Shown: positions 1-14,222, numbered from the stretch's first letter. The stretch: 64,000 nucleotides of DNA from Chrysaora quinquecirrha (GCA_014526335.1 JACTAT010000022.1:3798037-3862036), one strand, 5' to 3'. Numbers and translations are program-made. Notes: generated by a model not told the origin, from the letters alone.

Positions 1-3000
1 GACCCTATGGGTATATTATGGATTTTTAAGAGACCCAACAGCTTTTATAGGGCTTTGAGAGTCCATTTATAAAGATTTTCAGGATTTTTTGAACCCTCGA
101 TTTTGGCCGATTTTTGGCGATTTTTTCCATAGTATAGCCTTGCCTTTTTGGCCAAAATCGGTCGATTTCAGGGTATATTATCTTCATTTATTTCGACCCT
201 ATGGGTATATTATGGACTTTTAAGAGACCCAAGAGCTTTTATAGGGCTTTGAGAGTCCATTTATAAAGATTTTGAGCATTTTTGAACCCTCGATTTTGGC
301 CGATTTTTGGCGATTTTTCCATAGTATAGCCTTGCCTTTTTGGCCAAAATCGGTCGATTTCAGGGTATATTATCTTCATTTATTTCGACCCTAGGGTTTA
401 TTATGGACTTGTAAGAGACCCAAGAGCTTTTATAAGGCTTTGAGAGTCCATTTATAAAGATTTTGAGCATTTTTGAACCCTCGATTTTGGCCGATTTTGG
501 CGATTTTTCCATAGTATAGCCTTGCCTTTTTGGCCAAAATCGGTCGATTTCAGGGGTATATTATCTTCATTTATTTCGACCCTAGGGTTTATTATGGACT
601 TGTAAGAGACCCAAGAGCTTTTATAAGGCTTTGAGAGTCCATTTATAAAGATTTTGAGCATTTTTAGAACCCTCGATTTTGGCCGATTTTTGGCGATTTT
701 TCCATAGTATAGCCTTGCCTTTTTGGCCAAAATCGGTCGATTTCAGGGGTATATTATCTTCATTTATTTCGACCCTAGGGTTTATTATGGACTTGTAAGA
801 GACCCAAGAGCTTTTATAAGGCTTTGAGAGTCCATTTATAAAGATTTTGAGCATTTTTGAACCCTCGATTTTGGCCGATTTTTGGCGATTTTTCCATAGT
901 ATAGCCTTGCCTTTTTGGCCAAAATCGGTCGATTTCAGGGTATATTATCTTCATTTATTTCGACCCTAGGGTTTATTATGGACTTGTAAGAGACCCAAGA
1001 GCTTTTATAAGGCTTTGAGAGTCCATTTATAAAGATTTTGAGCATTTTTGAACCCTCGATTTTGGCCGATTTTTTGGCGATTTTTCCATAGTATAGCCTT
1101 GCCTTTTGGCCAAAATCGGTCGATTTCAGGGTATATTATCTTCATTTATTTCGACCCTAGGGTTTATTATGGACTTGTAAGAGACCCAAGAGCTTTTATA
1201 AGGCTTTGAGAGTCCATTTATAAAGATTTTGAGCATTTTTGAACCCTCGATTTTGGCCGATTTTGGCGATTTTTCCATAGTATAGCCTTGCCTTTTGGCC
1301 AAAATCGGTCGATTTCAAGGGTATATTATCTTCATTTATTTCGACCCTATGGGTTTATTATGGATTTGTAAGAGACCCAAGAGCTTTTATAAGGGCTTTG
1401 AGAGTCCATTTATTAAGATTTTGAGGATTTTTGAACCCTCGATTTTGGCCGATTTTGGCGATTTTTCCATAGTATAGCCTTGCCTTTTTGGCCAAAATCG
1501 GTCGATTTCAGGGGGTATATTATCTTCATTTATTTCGACCCTATGGGTATATTATGGACTTGTAAGAGACCCAAGAGCTTTTATAAGGCTTTGAGAGTCC
1601 ATTTATAAAGATTTTGAGCATTTTTGAACCCTCGATTTTGGCCGATTTTTGGCGATTTTTCCATAGTATAGCCTTGCCTTTTTGGCCAAAATCGGTCGAT
1701 TTCAGGGTATATTATCTTCATTTATTTCGACCCTAGGGTTTATTATGGACTTGTAAGAGACCCAAGAGCTTTTATAGGCTTTGAGAGTCCATTTATAAAG
1801 ATTTTGAGCATTTTTGAACCCTCGATTTTGGCCGATTTTTGGCGATTTTTCCATAGTATAGCCTTGCCTTTTTGGCCAAAATCGGTCGATTTCAGGGTAT
1901 ATTATCTTCATTTATTTCGACCCTAGGGTTTATTATGGACTTGAAAGAGACCCAAGAGCTTTTATAAGGCTTTGAGAGTCCATTTATAAAGATTTTGAGC
2001 ATTTTTTGAACGCTCGATTTTGGCCGATTTTGGCGATTTTTCCATAGTATAGCCTTGCCTTTTTGGCCAAAATCGGTCGATTTCAGGGGTATATTATCTT
2101 CATTTATTTCGACCCTAGGGTTTATTATGGACTTGTAAGAGACCCAAGAGCTTTTATAAGGCTTTGAGAGTCCATTTATAAAGATTTTGAGCATTTTTCG
2201 AACCCTCGATTTTGGCCGATTTTTGGCGATTTTTCCATAGTATAGCCTTGCCTTTTTGGCCAAAATCGGTCGATTTCTGGGGTATATTATCTTCATTTAT
2301 TTCGACCCTAGGGTTTATTATGGACTTGTAAGAGACCCAAGAGCTTTTATAAGGCTTTGAGAGTCCATTTATAAAGATTTTGAGCATTTTTAGAACCCTC
2401 GATTTTGGCCGATTTTGGCGATTTTTCCATAGTATAGCCTTGCCTTTTTGGCCAAAATCGGTCGATTTCAGGGGTATATTATCTTCATTTATTTCGACCC
2501 TAGGGTTTATTATGGACTTGTAAGAGACCCAAGAGCTTTTATAAGGCTTTGAGAGTCCATTTATAAAGATTTTGAGCATTTTTAGAACCCTCGATTTTGG
2601 CCGATTTTTGGCGATTTTTCCATAGTATAGCCTTGCCTTTTTGGCCAAAATCGGTCGATTTCAGGGGTATATTATCTTCATTTATTTCGACCCTATGGGT
2701 ATATTATGGACTTGTAAGAGACCCAAGAGCTTTTATAGGGCTTTGAGAGTCCATTTATAAAGATTTTGAGCATTTTTTGAACTCTCGATTTTGGCCGATT
2801 TTTTGCGATTTTTCCATAGTATAGGCTTGCCTTTTTGGCCAAAATCGGTCGATTTCAGGTGTATATTATCTTCATTTATTTCGACCCTTATGGTTTATTA
2901 TGGACTTGTAAGAGACCCAAGAGCTTTTATATGGCTTTGAGAGTCCATTTATAAAGATTTTGAGCATTTTTTTGAACCCTCGATTTTGGCCGATTTTGGC

Positions 3001-6000
3001 GATTTTTCCATAGTATAGCCTTGCCTTTTTGGCCAAAATCGGTCGATTTCAGGGGTATATTATCTTCATTTATTTCGACCCTTAGGGTTTATTATGGACT
3101 TGTAAGAGACCCAAGAGCTTTTATAAGGCTTTGAGAGTCCATTTATAAAGATTTTGAGCATTTTTGATCCCTCGATTTTGGCCGATATTTGGCGATTTTT
3201 CCATAGTATAGCCTTTTCTTTTTGGCCAAAATCTGTCGATTTCAGGGGTATATTATCTTCATTTATTTCGACCCTAGGGGTTTATTATGGACTTGTAAGA
3301 GACCCAAGAGCTTTTATAGGGCTTTGAGAGTCCATTTATAAAGATTTTGAGGATTTTTTGAACCCTCGATTTTGGCCGATTTTTGGCGATTTTTCCATAG
3401 TATAGCCTTGCCTTTTTGGCCAAAATCGGTCGATTTCAGGGGTATATTATCTTCATTTATTTCGACCCTAGGGTTTATTATGGACTTGTAAGAGACCCAA
3501 GAGCTTTTATAAGGCTTTGAGAGTCCATTTATAAAGATTTTGAGCATTTTTGAACCCTCGATTTTGGCCGATTTTTGGCGATTTTTCCATAGTATAGCCT
3601 TGCCTTTTTGGCCAAAATCGGTCGATTTCAGGGTATATTATCTTCATTTATTTCGACCCTAGGGTTTATTATGGACTTGTAAGAGACCCAAGAGCTTTTA
3701 TAAGGCTTTGAGAGTCCATTTATAAACGTTTTGAGCATTTTTAGAACCCTCGATTTTGGCCGATTTTTGGCGATTTTTCCATATTATAGCCTTACCTTTT
3801 TGGCCAAAATCGGTCGATTTCAGGGGTATATTATCTTCATTTATTTCTACCCTAGGGTTTATTATGGACTTGTAAGAGACCCAAGAGCTTTTATAAGGCT
3901 TTGAGAGTCCATTTATAAAGATTTTGAGCATTTTTGAACCCTCGATTTTGGCCGATTTTTGGCGATTTTTCCATAGTATAGCCTTGCCTTTTTGGCCAAA
4001 ATCGGTCGATTTCAGGGGTATATTATCTTCATTTATTTCGACCCTAGGGTTTATTATGGACTTGTAAGAGACCCAAGAGCTTTTATAAGGCTTTGAGAGT
4101 CCATTTATAAAGATTTTGAGCATTTTTGGAACCCTCGATTTTGGCCGATTTTTGGCGATTTTTCCATAGTATAGCCTTGCCTTTTTGGCCAAAATCGGTC
4201 GATTTCAGGGGTATATTATCTTCATTTATTTCGACCCTAGGGGTTTATTATGGACTTGTAAGAGACCCAAGAGCTTTTATAAGGCTTTGAGAGTCCATTT
4301 ATAAAGATTTTGAGCATTTTTGAACCCTCGATTTTGGCCGATTTTTGGCGATTTTTCCATAGTATAGCCTTGCCTTTTGGCCAAAATCGGTCGATTTCTG
4401 GGGTATATTATCTTCATTTATTTCGACCCTAGGGTTTATTATGGACTTGTAAGAGACCCAAGAGCTTTTATAAGGCTTTGAGAGTCCATTTATAAAGGTT
4501 TTGAGCATTTTTGAACCCTCGATTTTGGCCGATTTTTTGGCGATTTTTCCATAGTATAGGCTTACCTTTTTGGCCAAAATCGGTCGATTTCAGGTGTATA
4601 TTATCTTCATTTATTTCGACCCTAGGGTTTATTATGGACTTGTAAGAGACCCAAGAGCTTTTATAAGGCTTTGAGAGTCCATTTATAAAGATTTTGAGCA
4701 TTTTTTGAACCCTCGATTTTGGCCGATTTTTGGCGATTTTTCCATAGTATAGCCTTGCCTTTTTTGGCCAAAATCGGTCGATTTCAGGGTATATTATCTT
4801 CATTTATTTCGACCCTAGGGTTTATTATGGACTTGTAAGAGACCCAAGAGCTTTTATAAGGCTTTGAGAGTCCATTTATAAAGATTTTGAGCATTTTTGA
4901 ACCCTCGATTTTGGCCGATTTTTGGCGATTTTTCCATAGTATAGCCTTGCCTTTTTGGCCAAAATCGGTCGATTTCAGGGGTATATTATCTTCATTTATT
5001 TCGACCCTAGGGTTTATTATGGACTTGTAAGAGACCCAAGAGCTTTTATAAGGCTTTGAGAGTCCATTTATAAAGATTTCGAGCATTTTTCGAACCCTCG
5101 ATTTTGGCCGATTTTTGGCGATTTTTCCATAGTATAGCCTTGCCTTTTTGGCCAAAATCGGTCGATTTCTGGGGTATATTATCTTCATTTATTTCGACCC
5201 TAGGGTTTATTATGGACTTGTAAGAGACCCAAGAGCTTTTATAAGGCTTTGAGAGTCCATTTATAAAGATTTTGAGCATTTTTGAACCCTCGATTTTGGC
5301 CGATTTTTGGCGATTTTTCCATAGTATAGCCTTGCCTTTTTGGCCAAAATCGGTCGATTTCTGGGGTATATTATCTTCATTTATTTCGACCCTAGGGTTT
5401 ATTATGGACTTGTAAGAGACCCAAGAGCTTTTATAAGGCTTTGAGAGTCCATTTATAAAGATTTTGAGCATTTTTGAACCCTCGATTTTGGCCGATTTTT
5501 GGCGATTTTTCCATAGTATAGCCTTGCCTTTTTGGCCAAAATCGGTCGATTTCTGGGGTATATTATCTTCATTTATTTCGACCCTAGGGTTTATTATGGA
5601 CTTGTAAGAGACCCAAGAGCTTTTATAAGGCTTTGAGAGTCCATTTATAAAGATTTTGAGCATTTTAGAACCCTCGATTTTGGCCGATTTTTGGCGATTT
5701 TTCCATAGTATAGCCTTGCCTTTTTGGCCAAAATCGGTCGATTTCTGGGGTATATTATCTTCATTTATTTCGACCCTAGGGTTTATTATGGACTTGTAAG
5801 AGACCCAAGAGCTTTTATAAGGCTTTGAGAGTCCATTTATAAAGATTTTGAGCATTTTTGAACCCTCGATTTTGGCCGATTTTGGCGATTTTTCCATAGT
5901 ATAGCCTTGCCTTTTGGCCAAAATCGGTCGATTTCTGGGGTATATTATCTTCATTTATTTCGACCCTAGGGTTTATTATGGACTTGTAAGAGACCCAAGA

Positions 6001-6599
6001 GCTTTTATAAGGCTTTGAGAGTCCATTTATAAAGATTTTGAGCATTTTAGAACCCTCGATTTTGGCCGATTTTTGGCGATTTTTCCATAGTATAGCCTTG
6101 CCTTTTGGCCAAAATCGGTCGATTTCAGGGGTATATTATCTTCATTTATTTCGACCCTAGGGTTTATTATGGACTTGTAAGAGACCCAAGAGCTTTTATA
6201 AGGCTTTGAGAGTCCATTTATAAAGATTTTGAGCATTTTTAGAACCCTCGATTTTGGCCGATTTTTGGCGATTTTTCCATAGTATAGCCTTGCCTTTTGG
6301 CCAAAATCGGTCGATTTCAGGGTATATTATCTTCATTTATTTCGACCCTAGGGTTTATTATGGACTTGTAAGAGACCCAAGAGCTTTTATAAGGCTTTGA
6401 GAGTCCATTTATAAAGATTTTGAGCATTTTAGAACCCTCGATTTTGGCCGATTTTGGCGATTTTTCCATAGTATAGCCTTGCCTTTTTGGCCAAAATCGG
6501 TCGATTTCTGGGGTATATTATCTTCATTTATTTCGACCCTAGGGTTTATTATGGACTTGTAAGAGACCCAAGAGCTTTTATAAGGCTTTGAGAGTCCAT

Positions 6600-6720
6600 T
6601 TATAAAGATTTTGAGCATTTTTGAGAACCCTCGATTTTGGCCGATTTTATTATGGCGATTTTTCCATATTTTGGCCGATTTTGTATAGCCTTGCCTTTTT
6701 GGCCAAAATCGGTCGATTTC
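6600..6720. repeat. Aberrant satellite monomer with internal insertion
   Basis: In this unit the usual short spacing between the two GGCC-containing motifs is interrupted: an extra TTATTATGG and a second TTTTGGCCGATTTTG are inserted around 6648-6686. It looks like a local template-switch or patch event within one monomer. No other unit shows it. Confidence 0.75.
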
Positions 6721-8924
6721 TGGGGTATATTATCTTCATTTATTTCGACCCTAGGGTTTATTATGGACTTGTAAGAGACCCAAGAGCTTTTATAGGCTTT
6801 GAGAGTCCATTTATAAAGATTTTGAGCATTTTTGAACCCTCGATTTTGGCCGATTTTTGGCGATTTTTCCATAGTATAGCCTTGCCTTTTTGGCCAAAAT
6901 CGGTCGACTTCAGGGGGTATATTATCTTCATTTATTTCGACCCTAGGGTTTATTATGGACTTGTAAGAGACCCAAGAGCTTTTATAAGGCTTTGAGAGTC
7001 CATTTATAAAGATTTCGAGCATTTTTCGGAACCCTCGATTTTGGCCAATTTTTGGCGATTTTTCCATAGTATAGCCTTGCCTTTTTAGCCAAAATCGGTC
7101 GATTTCAGGGGTATTTTATCTTCATTTATTTCGAACCTAGGGGTTTATTATGGACTTGTAAGAGACCCAAGAGCTTTTATAAGGCCTTGAGAAAACATTT
7201 ATAAAGATTTCGAGCATTTTTCGAACCCTCGATTTTGGCCGATTTTTGGCGATTTTTCCATAGTATAGCCTTGCCTTTTTGGCCAAAATCGGTCGATTTC
7301 AGGGGTATATTATCTTCATTTATTTCGACCCTAGGGTTTATTATGGACTTGTAAGAGACCCAAAAGCTTTTATAAGGCTTTGAGAGTCCATTTATAAAGA
7401 TTTTGAGCATTTTCGAACCCTCGATTTTGGCCGATTTTGGCGATTTTTCCATAGTATAGCCTTGCCTTTTGGCCAAAATCGGTCGATTTCAGGGGTATAT
7501 TATCTTCATTTATTTCGACCCTAGGGTTTATTATGGACTTGTAAGAGACCCAAGAGCTTTTATAAGGCTTTGAGAGTCCATTTATAAAGATTTTGAGCAT
7601 TTTTGAACCCTCGATTTTGGCCGATTTTTGGCGATTTTTCCATAGTATAGCCTTGCCTTTTGGCCAAAATCGGTCGATTTCTGGGGTATATTATCTTCAT
7701 TTATTTCGACCCTAGGGTTTATTATGGACTTGTAAGAGACCCAAGAGCTTTTATAAGGCTTTGAGAGTCCATTTATAAAGATTTTGAGCATTTTTAGAAC
7801 CCTCGATTTTGGCCGATTTTTTGGCGATTTTTCCATAGTATAGCCTTGCCTTTTTGGCCAAAATCGGTCGATTCTGGGGTATATTATCTTCATTTATTTC
7901 GACCCTAGGGTTTATTATGGACTTGTAAGAGACCCAAGAGCTTTTATAAGGCTTTGAGAGTCCATTTATAAAGATTTTGAGCATTTTTGAACCCTCGATT
8001 TTGGCCGATTTTGGCGATTTTTCCATAGTATAGCCTTGCCTTTTTGGCCAAAATCGGTCGATTTCAGGGTATATTATCTTCATTTATTTCGACCCTAGGG
8101 TTTATTATGGACTTGTAAGAGACCCAAGAGCTTTTATAAGGCTTTGAGAGTCCATTTATAAAGATTTTGAGCATTTTTGAACCCTCGATTTTGGCCGATT
8201 TTGGCGATTTTTCCATAGTATAGCCTTGCCTTTTGGCCAAAATCGGTCGATTTCAGGGTATATTATCTTCATTTATTTCGACCCTAGGGTTTATTATGGA
8301 CTTGTAAGAGACCCAAGAGCTTTTATAAGGCCTTTGAGAGTCCATTTATAAAGATTTTGAGCATTTTGAGAACCCTCGATTTTGGCCGATTTTTGGCGAT
8401 TTTTCCATAGTATAGCCTTGCCTTTTTGGCCAAAATCGGTCGATTTCTGGGGTATATTATCTTCATTTATTTCGACCCTAGGGTTTATTATGGACTTGTA
8501 AGAGACCCAAGAGCTTTTATAAGGCTTTGAGAGTCCATTTATAAAGATTTTGAGCATTTTTAGAACCCTCGATTTTGGCCGATTTTTGGCGATTTTTCCA
8601 TAGTATAGCCTTGCCTTTTTGGCCAAAATCGGTCGATTTCTGGGGTATATTATCTTCATTTATTTCGACCCTAGGGTTTATTATGGACTTGTAAGAGACC
8701 CAAGAGCTTTTATAAGGCTTTGAGAGTCCATTTATAAAGATTTTGAGCATTTTTTAGAACCCTCGATTTTGGCCGATTTTGGCGATTTTTCCATAGTATA
8801 GCCTTGCCTTTTGGCCAAAATCGGTCGATTTCTGGGGTATATTATCTTCATTTATTTCGACCCTAGGGTTTATTATGGACTTGTAAGAGACCCAAGAGCT
8901 TTTATAAGGCTTTGAGAGTCCATT

Positions 8925-9020
8925 TATAAAGATTTTGAGCATTTTTCGAGAACCCTCGATTTTGGCCGATTTTTGGCTTTGAGAGTCCATTTATAAAGAT
9001 TTTGAGCATTTTGGAACCCT
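8925..9020. repeat. Truncated satellite monomer (internal deletion junction)
   Basis: At about 8975 the text jumps from GATTTTTGG directly into CTTTGAGAGTCCATTTATAA, skipping the second half of one unit and the first part of the next, so two equivalent points lie only about 70 bp apart. A short GGC shared by both sides fits unequal crossing-over or slippage at microhomology. Confidence 0.8.
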
Positions 9021-12000
9021 CGATTTTGGCCGATTTTTGGCGATTTTTCCATAGTATAGCCTTGCCTTTTGGCCAAAATCGGTCGATTTCTGGGGTATAT
9101 TATCTTCATTTATTTCGACCCTAGGGTTTATTATGGACTTGTAAGAGACCCAAGAGCTTTTATAAGGCTTTGAGAGTCCATTTATAAAGATTTTGAGCAT
9201 TTTAGAACCCTCGATTTTGGCCGATTTTTGGCGATTTTTCCATAGTATAGCCTTGCCTTTTGGCCAAAATCGGTCGATTTCAGGGGTATATTATCTTCAT
9301 TTATTTCGACCCTAGGGTTTATTATGGACTTGTAAGAGACCCAAGAGCTTTTATAAGGCTTTGAGAGTCCATTTATAAAGATTTTGAGCATTTTAGAACC
9401 CTCGATTTTGGCCGATTTTGGCGATTTTTCCATAGTATAGCCTTGCCTTTTGGCCAAAATCGGTCGATTTCAGGGTATATTATCTTCATTTATTTCGACC
9501 CTAGGGTTTATTATGGACTTGTAAGAGACCCAAGAGCTTTTATAAGGCTTTGAGAGTCCATTTATAAAGATTTTGAGCATTTTAGAACCCTCGATTTTGG
9601 CCGATTTTGGCGATTTTTCCATAGTATAGCCTTGCCTTTTTGGCCAAAATCGGTCGATTTCTGGGGTATATTATCTTCATTTATTTCGACCCTAGGGTTT
9701 ATTATGGACTTGTAAGAGACCCAAGAGCTTTTATAAGGCTTTGAGAGTCCATTTATAAAGATTTTGAGCATTTTTGAACCCTCGATTTTGGCCGATTTTT
9801 GGCGATTTTTCCATAGTATAGCCTTGCCTTTTGGCCAAAATCGGTCGATTTCTGGGGTATATTATCTTCATTTATTTCGACCCTAGGGTTTATTATGGAC
9901 TTGTAAGAGACCCAAGAGCTTTTATAAGGCTTTGAGAGTCCATTTATAAAGATTTTGAGCATTTTAGAACCCTCGATTTTGGCCGATTTTTGGCGATTTT
10001 TCCATAGTATAGCCTTGCCTTTTGGCCAAAATCGGTCGATTTCAGGGGTATATTATCTTCATTTATTTCGACCCTAGGGTTTATTATGGACTTGTAAGAG
10101 ACCCAAGAGCTTTTATAAGGCTTTGAGAGTCCATTTATAAAGATTTTGAGCATTTTAGAACCCTCGATTTTGGCCGATTTTTGGCGATTTTTCCATAGTA
10201 TAGCCTTGCCTTTTGGCCAAAATCGGTCGATTTCTGGGGTATATTATCTTCATTTATTTCGACCCTAGGGTTTATTATGGACTTGTAAGAGACCCAAGAG
10301 CTTTTATAAGGCTTTGAGAGTCCATTTATAAAGATTTTGAGCATTTTTGAACCCTCGATTTTGGCCGATTTTTGGCGATTTTTCCATAGTATAGCCTTGC
10401 CTTTTTGGCCAAAATCGGTCGATTTCAGGGGTATATTATCTTCATTTATTTCGACCCTAGGGTTTATTATGGACTTGTAAGAGACCCAAGAGCTTTTATA
10501 AGGCTTTGAGAGTCCATTTATAAAGATTTTGAGCATTTTTGAACCCTCGATTTTGGCCGATTTTTGGCGATTTTTCCATAGTATAGCCTTGCCTTTTTGG
10601 CCAAAATCGGTCGATTTCTGGGGTATATTATCTTCATTTATTTCGACCCTAGGGTTTATTATGGACTTGTAAGAGACCCAAGAGCTTTTATAAGGCTTTG
10701 AGAGTCCATTTATAAAGATTTTGAGCATTTTAGAACCCTCGATTTTGGCCGATTTTTTGCGATTTTTCCATAGTATAGCCTTGCCTTTTTGGCCAAAATC
10801 GGTCGATTTCAGGGGTATATTATCTTCATTTATTTCGACCCTAGGGTTTATTATGGACTTGCAAGAGACCCAAGAGCTTTTATAAGGCTTTGAGAGTCCA
10901 TTTATAAAGATTTTGAGCATTTTAGAACCCTCGATTTTGGCCGATTTTTGGCGATTTTTCCATAGTATAGCCTTGCCTTTTTGGCCAAAATCGGTCGATT
11001 TCTGGGGTATATTATCTTCATTTATTTCGACCCTAGGGTTTATTATGGACTTGTAAGAGACCCAAGAGCTTTTATAAGGCTTTGAGAGTCCATTTATAAA
11101 GATTTTGAGCATTTTTGAACCCTCGATTTTGGCCGATTTTTGGCGATTTTTCCATAGTATAGCCTTGCCTTTTGGCCAAAATCGGTCGATTTCAGGGGTA
11201 TATTATCTTCATTTATTTCGACCCTAGGGTTTATTATGGACTTGTAAGAGACCCAAGAGCTTTTATAAGGCTTTGAGAGTCCATTTATAAAGATTTTGAG
11301 CATTTTTGAACCCTCGATTTTGGCCGATTTTTGGCGATTTTTCCATAGTATAGCCTTGCCTTTTTGGCCAAAATCGGTCGATTTCAGGGGTATATTATCT
11401 TCATTTATTTCGACCCTAGGGTTTATTATGGACTTGTAAGAGACCCAAGAGCTTTTATAAGGCTTTGAGAGTCCATTTATAAAGATTTTGAGCATTTTTG
11501 AACCCTCGATTTTGGCCGATTTTTGGCGATTTTTCCATAGTATAGCCTTGCCTTTTGGCCAAAATCGGTCGATTTCAGGGGTATATTATCTTCATTTATT
11601 TCGACCCTAGGGTTTATTATGGACTTGTAAGAGACCCAAGAGCTTTTATAAGGCTTTGAGAGTCCATTTATAAAGATTTTGAGCATTTTTGAACCTCGAT
11701 TTTGGCCGATTTTGGCGATTTTTCCATAGTATAGCCTTGCCTTTTGGCCAAAATCGGTCGATTTCTGGGGTATATTATCTTCATTTATTTCGACCCTAGG
11801 GTTTATTATGGACTTGTAAGAGACCCAAGAGCTTTTATAAGGCTTTGAGAGTCCATTTATAAAGATTTTGAGCATTTTGAACCCTCGATTTTGGCCGATT
11901 TTGGCGATTTTTCCATAGTATAGCCTTGCCTTTTGGCCAAAATCGGTCGATTTCTGGGGTATATTATCTTCATTTATTTCGACCCTAGGGTTTATTATGG

Positions 12001-14222
12001 ACTTGTAAGAGACCCAAGAGCTTTTATAAGGCTTTGAGAGTCCATTTATAAAGATTTTGAGCATTTTAGAACCCTCGATTTTGGCCGATTTTGGCGATTT
12101 TTCCATAGTATAGCCTTGCCTTTTGGCCAAAATCGGTCGATTTCAGGGGTATATTATCTTCATTTATTTCGACCCTAGGGTTTATTATGGACTTGTAAGA
12201 GACCCAAGAGCTTTTATAAGGCTTTGAGAGTCCATTTATAAAGATTTTGAGCATTTTAGAACCCTCGATTTTGGCCGATTTTGGCGATTTTTCCATAGTA
12301 TAGCCTTGCCTTTTGGCCAAAATCGGTCAATTTCAGGGTATATTATCTTCATTTATTTCGACCCTAGGGTTTATTATGGACTTGTAAGAGACCCAAGAGC
12401 TTTTATAAGGCTTTGAGAGTCCATTTATAAAGATTTTGAGCAGTTTTAGAACCCTCGATTTTGGCCGATTTTTGGCGATTTTTCCATAGTATAGCCTTGC
12501 CTTTTTGGCCAAAATCGGTCGATTTCTGGGGTATATTATCTTCATTTATTTCGACCCTAGGGTTTATTATGGACTTGTAAGAGACCCAAGAGCTTTTATA
12601 AGGCTTTGAGAGTCCATTTATAAAGATTTTGAGCATTTTTAGAACCCTCGATTTTGGCCGATTTTTGGCGATTTTTCCATAGTATAGCCTTGCCTTTTGG
12701 CCAAAATCGGTCGATTTCAGGGTATATTATCTTCATTTATTTCGACCCTAGGGTTTATTATGGACTTGTAAGAGACCCAAGAGCTTTTATAAGGCTTTGA
12801 GAGTCCATTTATAAAGATTTTGAGCATTTTTGAACCCTCGATTTTGGCCGATTTTTGGCGATTTTTCCATAGTATAGCCTTGCCTTTTTGGCCAAAATCG
12901 GTCGATTTCAGGGGTATATTATCTTCATTTATTTCGACCCTAGGGTTGATTATGGACTTGTAAGAGACCCAAGAGCTTTTATAAGGCTTTGAGAGTCCAT
13001 TTATAAAGATTTTGAGCATTTTAGAACCCTCGATTTTGGCCGATTTTGGCGATTTTTCCATAGTATAGCCTTGCCTTTTTGGCCAAAATCGGTCGATTTC
13101 TGGGTATATTATCTTCATTTATTTCGACCCTAGGGTTTATTATGGACTTGTAAGAGACCCAAGAGCTTTTATAAGGCTTTGAGAGTCCATTTATAAAGAT
13201 TTTGAGCATTTTTAGAACCCTCGATTTTGGCCGATTTTTGGCGATTTTTCCATAGTATAGCCTTGCCTTTTTGGCCAAAATCGGTCAACTTCTGGGGTAT
13301 ATTATCTTCATTTATTTCGACCCTAGGGTTTATTATGGACTTGTAAGAGACCCAAGAGCTTTTATAAGGCTTTGAGAGTCCATTTATAAAGATTTTGAGC
13401 ATTTTTGAACCCTCGATTTTGGCCGATTTTGGCGATTTTTCCATAGTATAGCCTTGCCTTTTTGGCCAAAATCGGTCGATTTCTGGGGTATATTATCTTC
13501 ATTTATTTCGACCCTAGGGTTTATTATGGACTTGTAAGAGACCCAAGAGCTTTTATAAGGCTTTGAGAGTCCATTTATAAAGATTTTGAGCAGTTTTAGA
13601 ACCCTCGATTTTGGCCGATTTTTGGCGATTTTTCCATAGTATAGCCTTGCCTTTTTGGCCAAAATCGGTCGATTTCAGGGTATATTATCTTCATTTATTT
13701 CGACCCTAGGGTTTATTATGGACTTGTAAGAGACCCAAGAGCTTTTATAAGGCTTTGAGAGTCCATTTATAAAGATTTTGAGCATTTTAGAACCCTCGAT
13801 TTTGGCCGATTTTTGGCGATTTTTCCATAGTATAGCCTTGCCTTTTGGCCAAAATCGGTCAACTTCTGGCGTATATTATCTTCATTTATTTCGACCCTAG
13901 GGTTTATTATGGACTTGTAAGAGACCCAAGAGCTTTTATAAGGCTTTGAGAGTCCATTTATAAAGATTTTGAGCATTTTTAGAACCCTCGATTTTGGCCG
14001 ATTTTTGGCGATTTTTCCATAGTATAGCCTTGCCTTTTTGGCCAAAATCGGTCAACTTCTGGGTATATTATCTTCATTTATTTCGACCCTAGGGTTTATT
14101 ATGGACTTGTAAGAGACCCAAGAGCTTTTATAAGGCTTTGAGAGTCCATTTATAAAGATTTTGAGCATTTTAGAACCCTCGATTTTGGCCGATTTTTGGC
14201 GATTTTTCCATAGTATAGCCTT

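Larger units (their letters stand above)
1..14222. repeat. Satellite array, ~191-bp monomer, about 74 tandem copies
   Basis: The same unit repeats head to tail from the first base to the gap, with spacings of 190-193 bp (for example 9753, 9944 and 10135 are equivalent points). Landmarks in each unit are CGATTTTGGCC, then about 45 bp, then GGCCAAAATCG, which can pair as an 11-bp stem, followed by a sub-duplicated GGGTnnATTAT motif. Units differ mainly in T-run and G-run lengths, in CAGGGG versus CTGGGG, and in CATTTTTGAA versus CATTTTAGAA. Units before about 400 and around 1300-1560 and 2680-2900 carry divergent variants (ATGGGTATATTATGG). Open frames on the minus strand are by-products: when the unit is 192 bp the frame stays open across copies. 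The array begins before the window and is cut by an assembly gap, so its true length is unknown. No transposase or other gene is inside it. Confidence 0.97.

Noticed and set aside
10135..11112. 325-codon minus-strand ORF in the satellite, and the many similar ORFs across 452-14045
   Set aside because: They are translations of the tandem monomer that stay open only where the unit is 192 bp. They shift frame with homopolymer changes and share no independent coding signature.
1..14222. CRISPR-like array
   Set aside because: There are no unique spacers; the whole unit repeats, and the window is eukaryotic.
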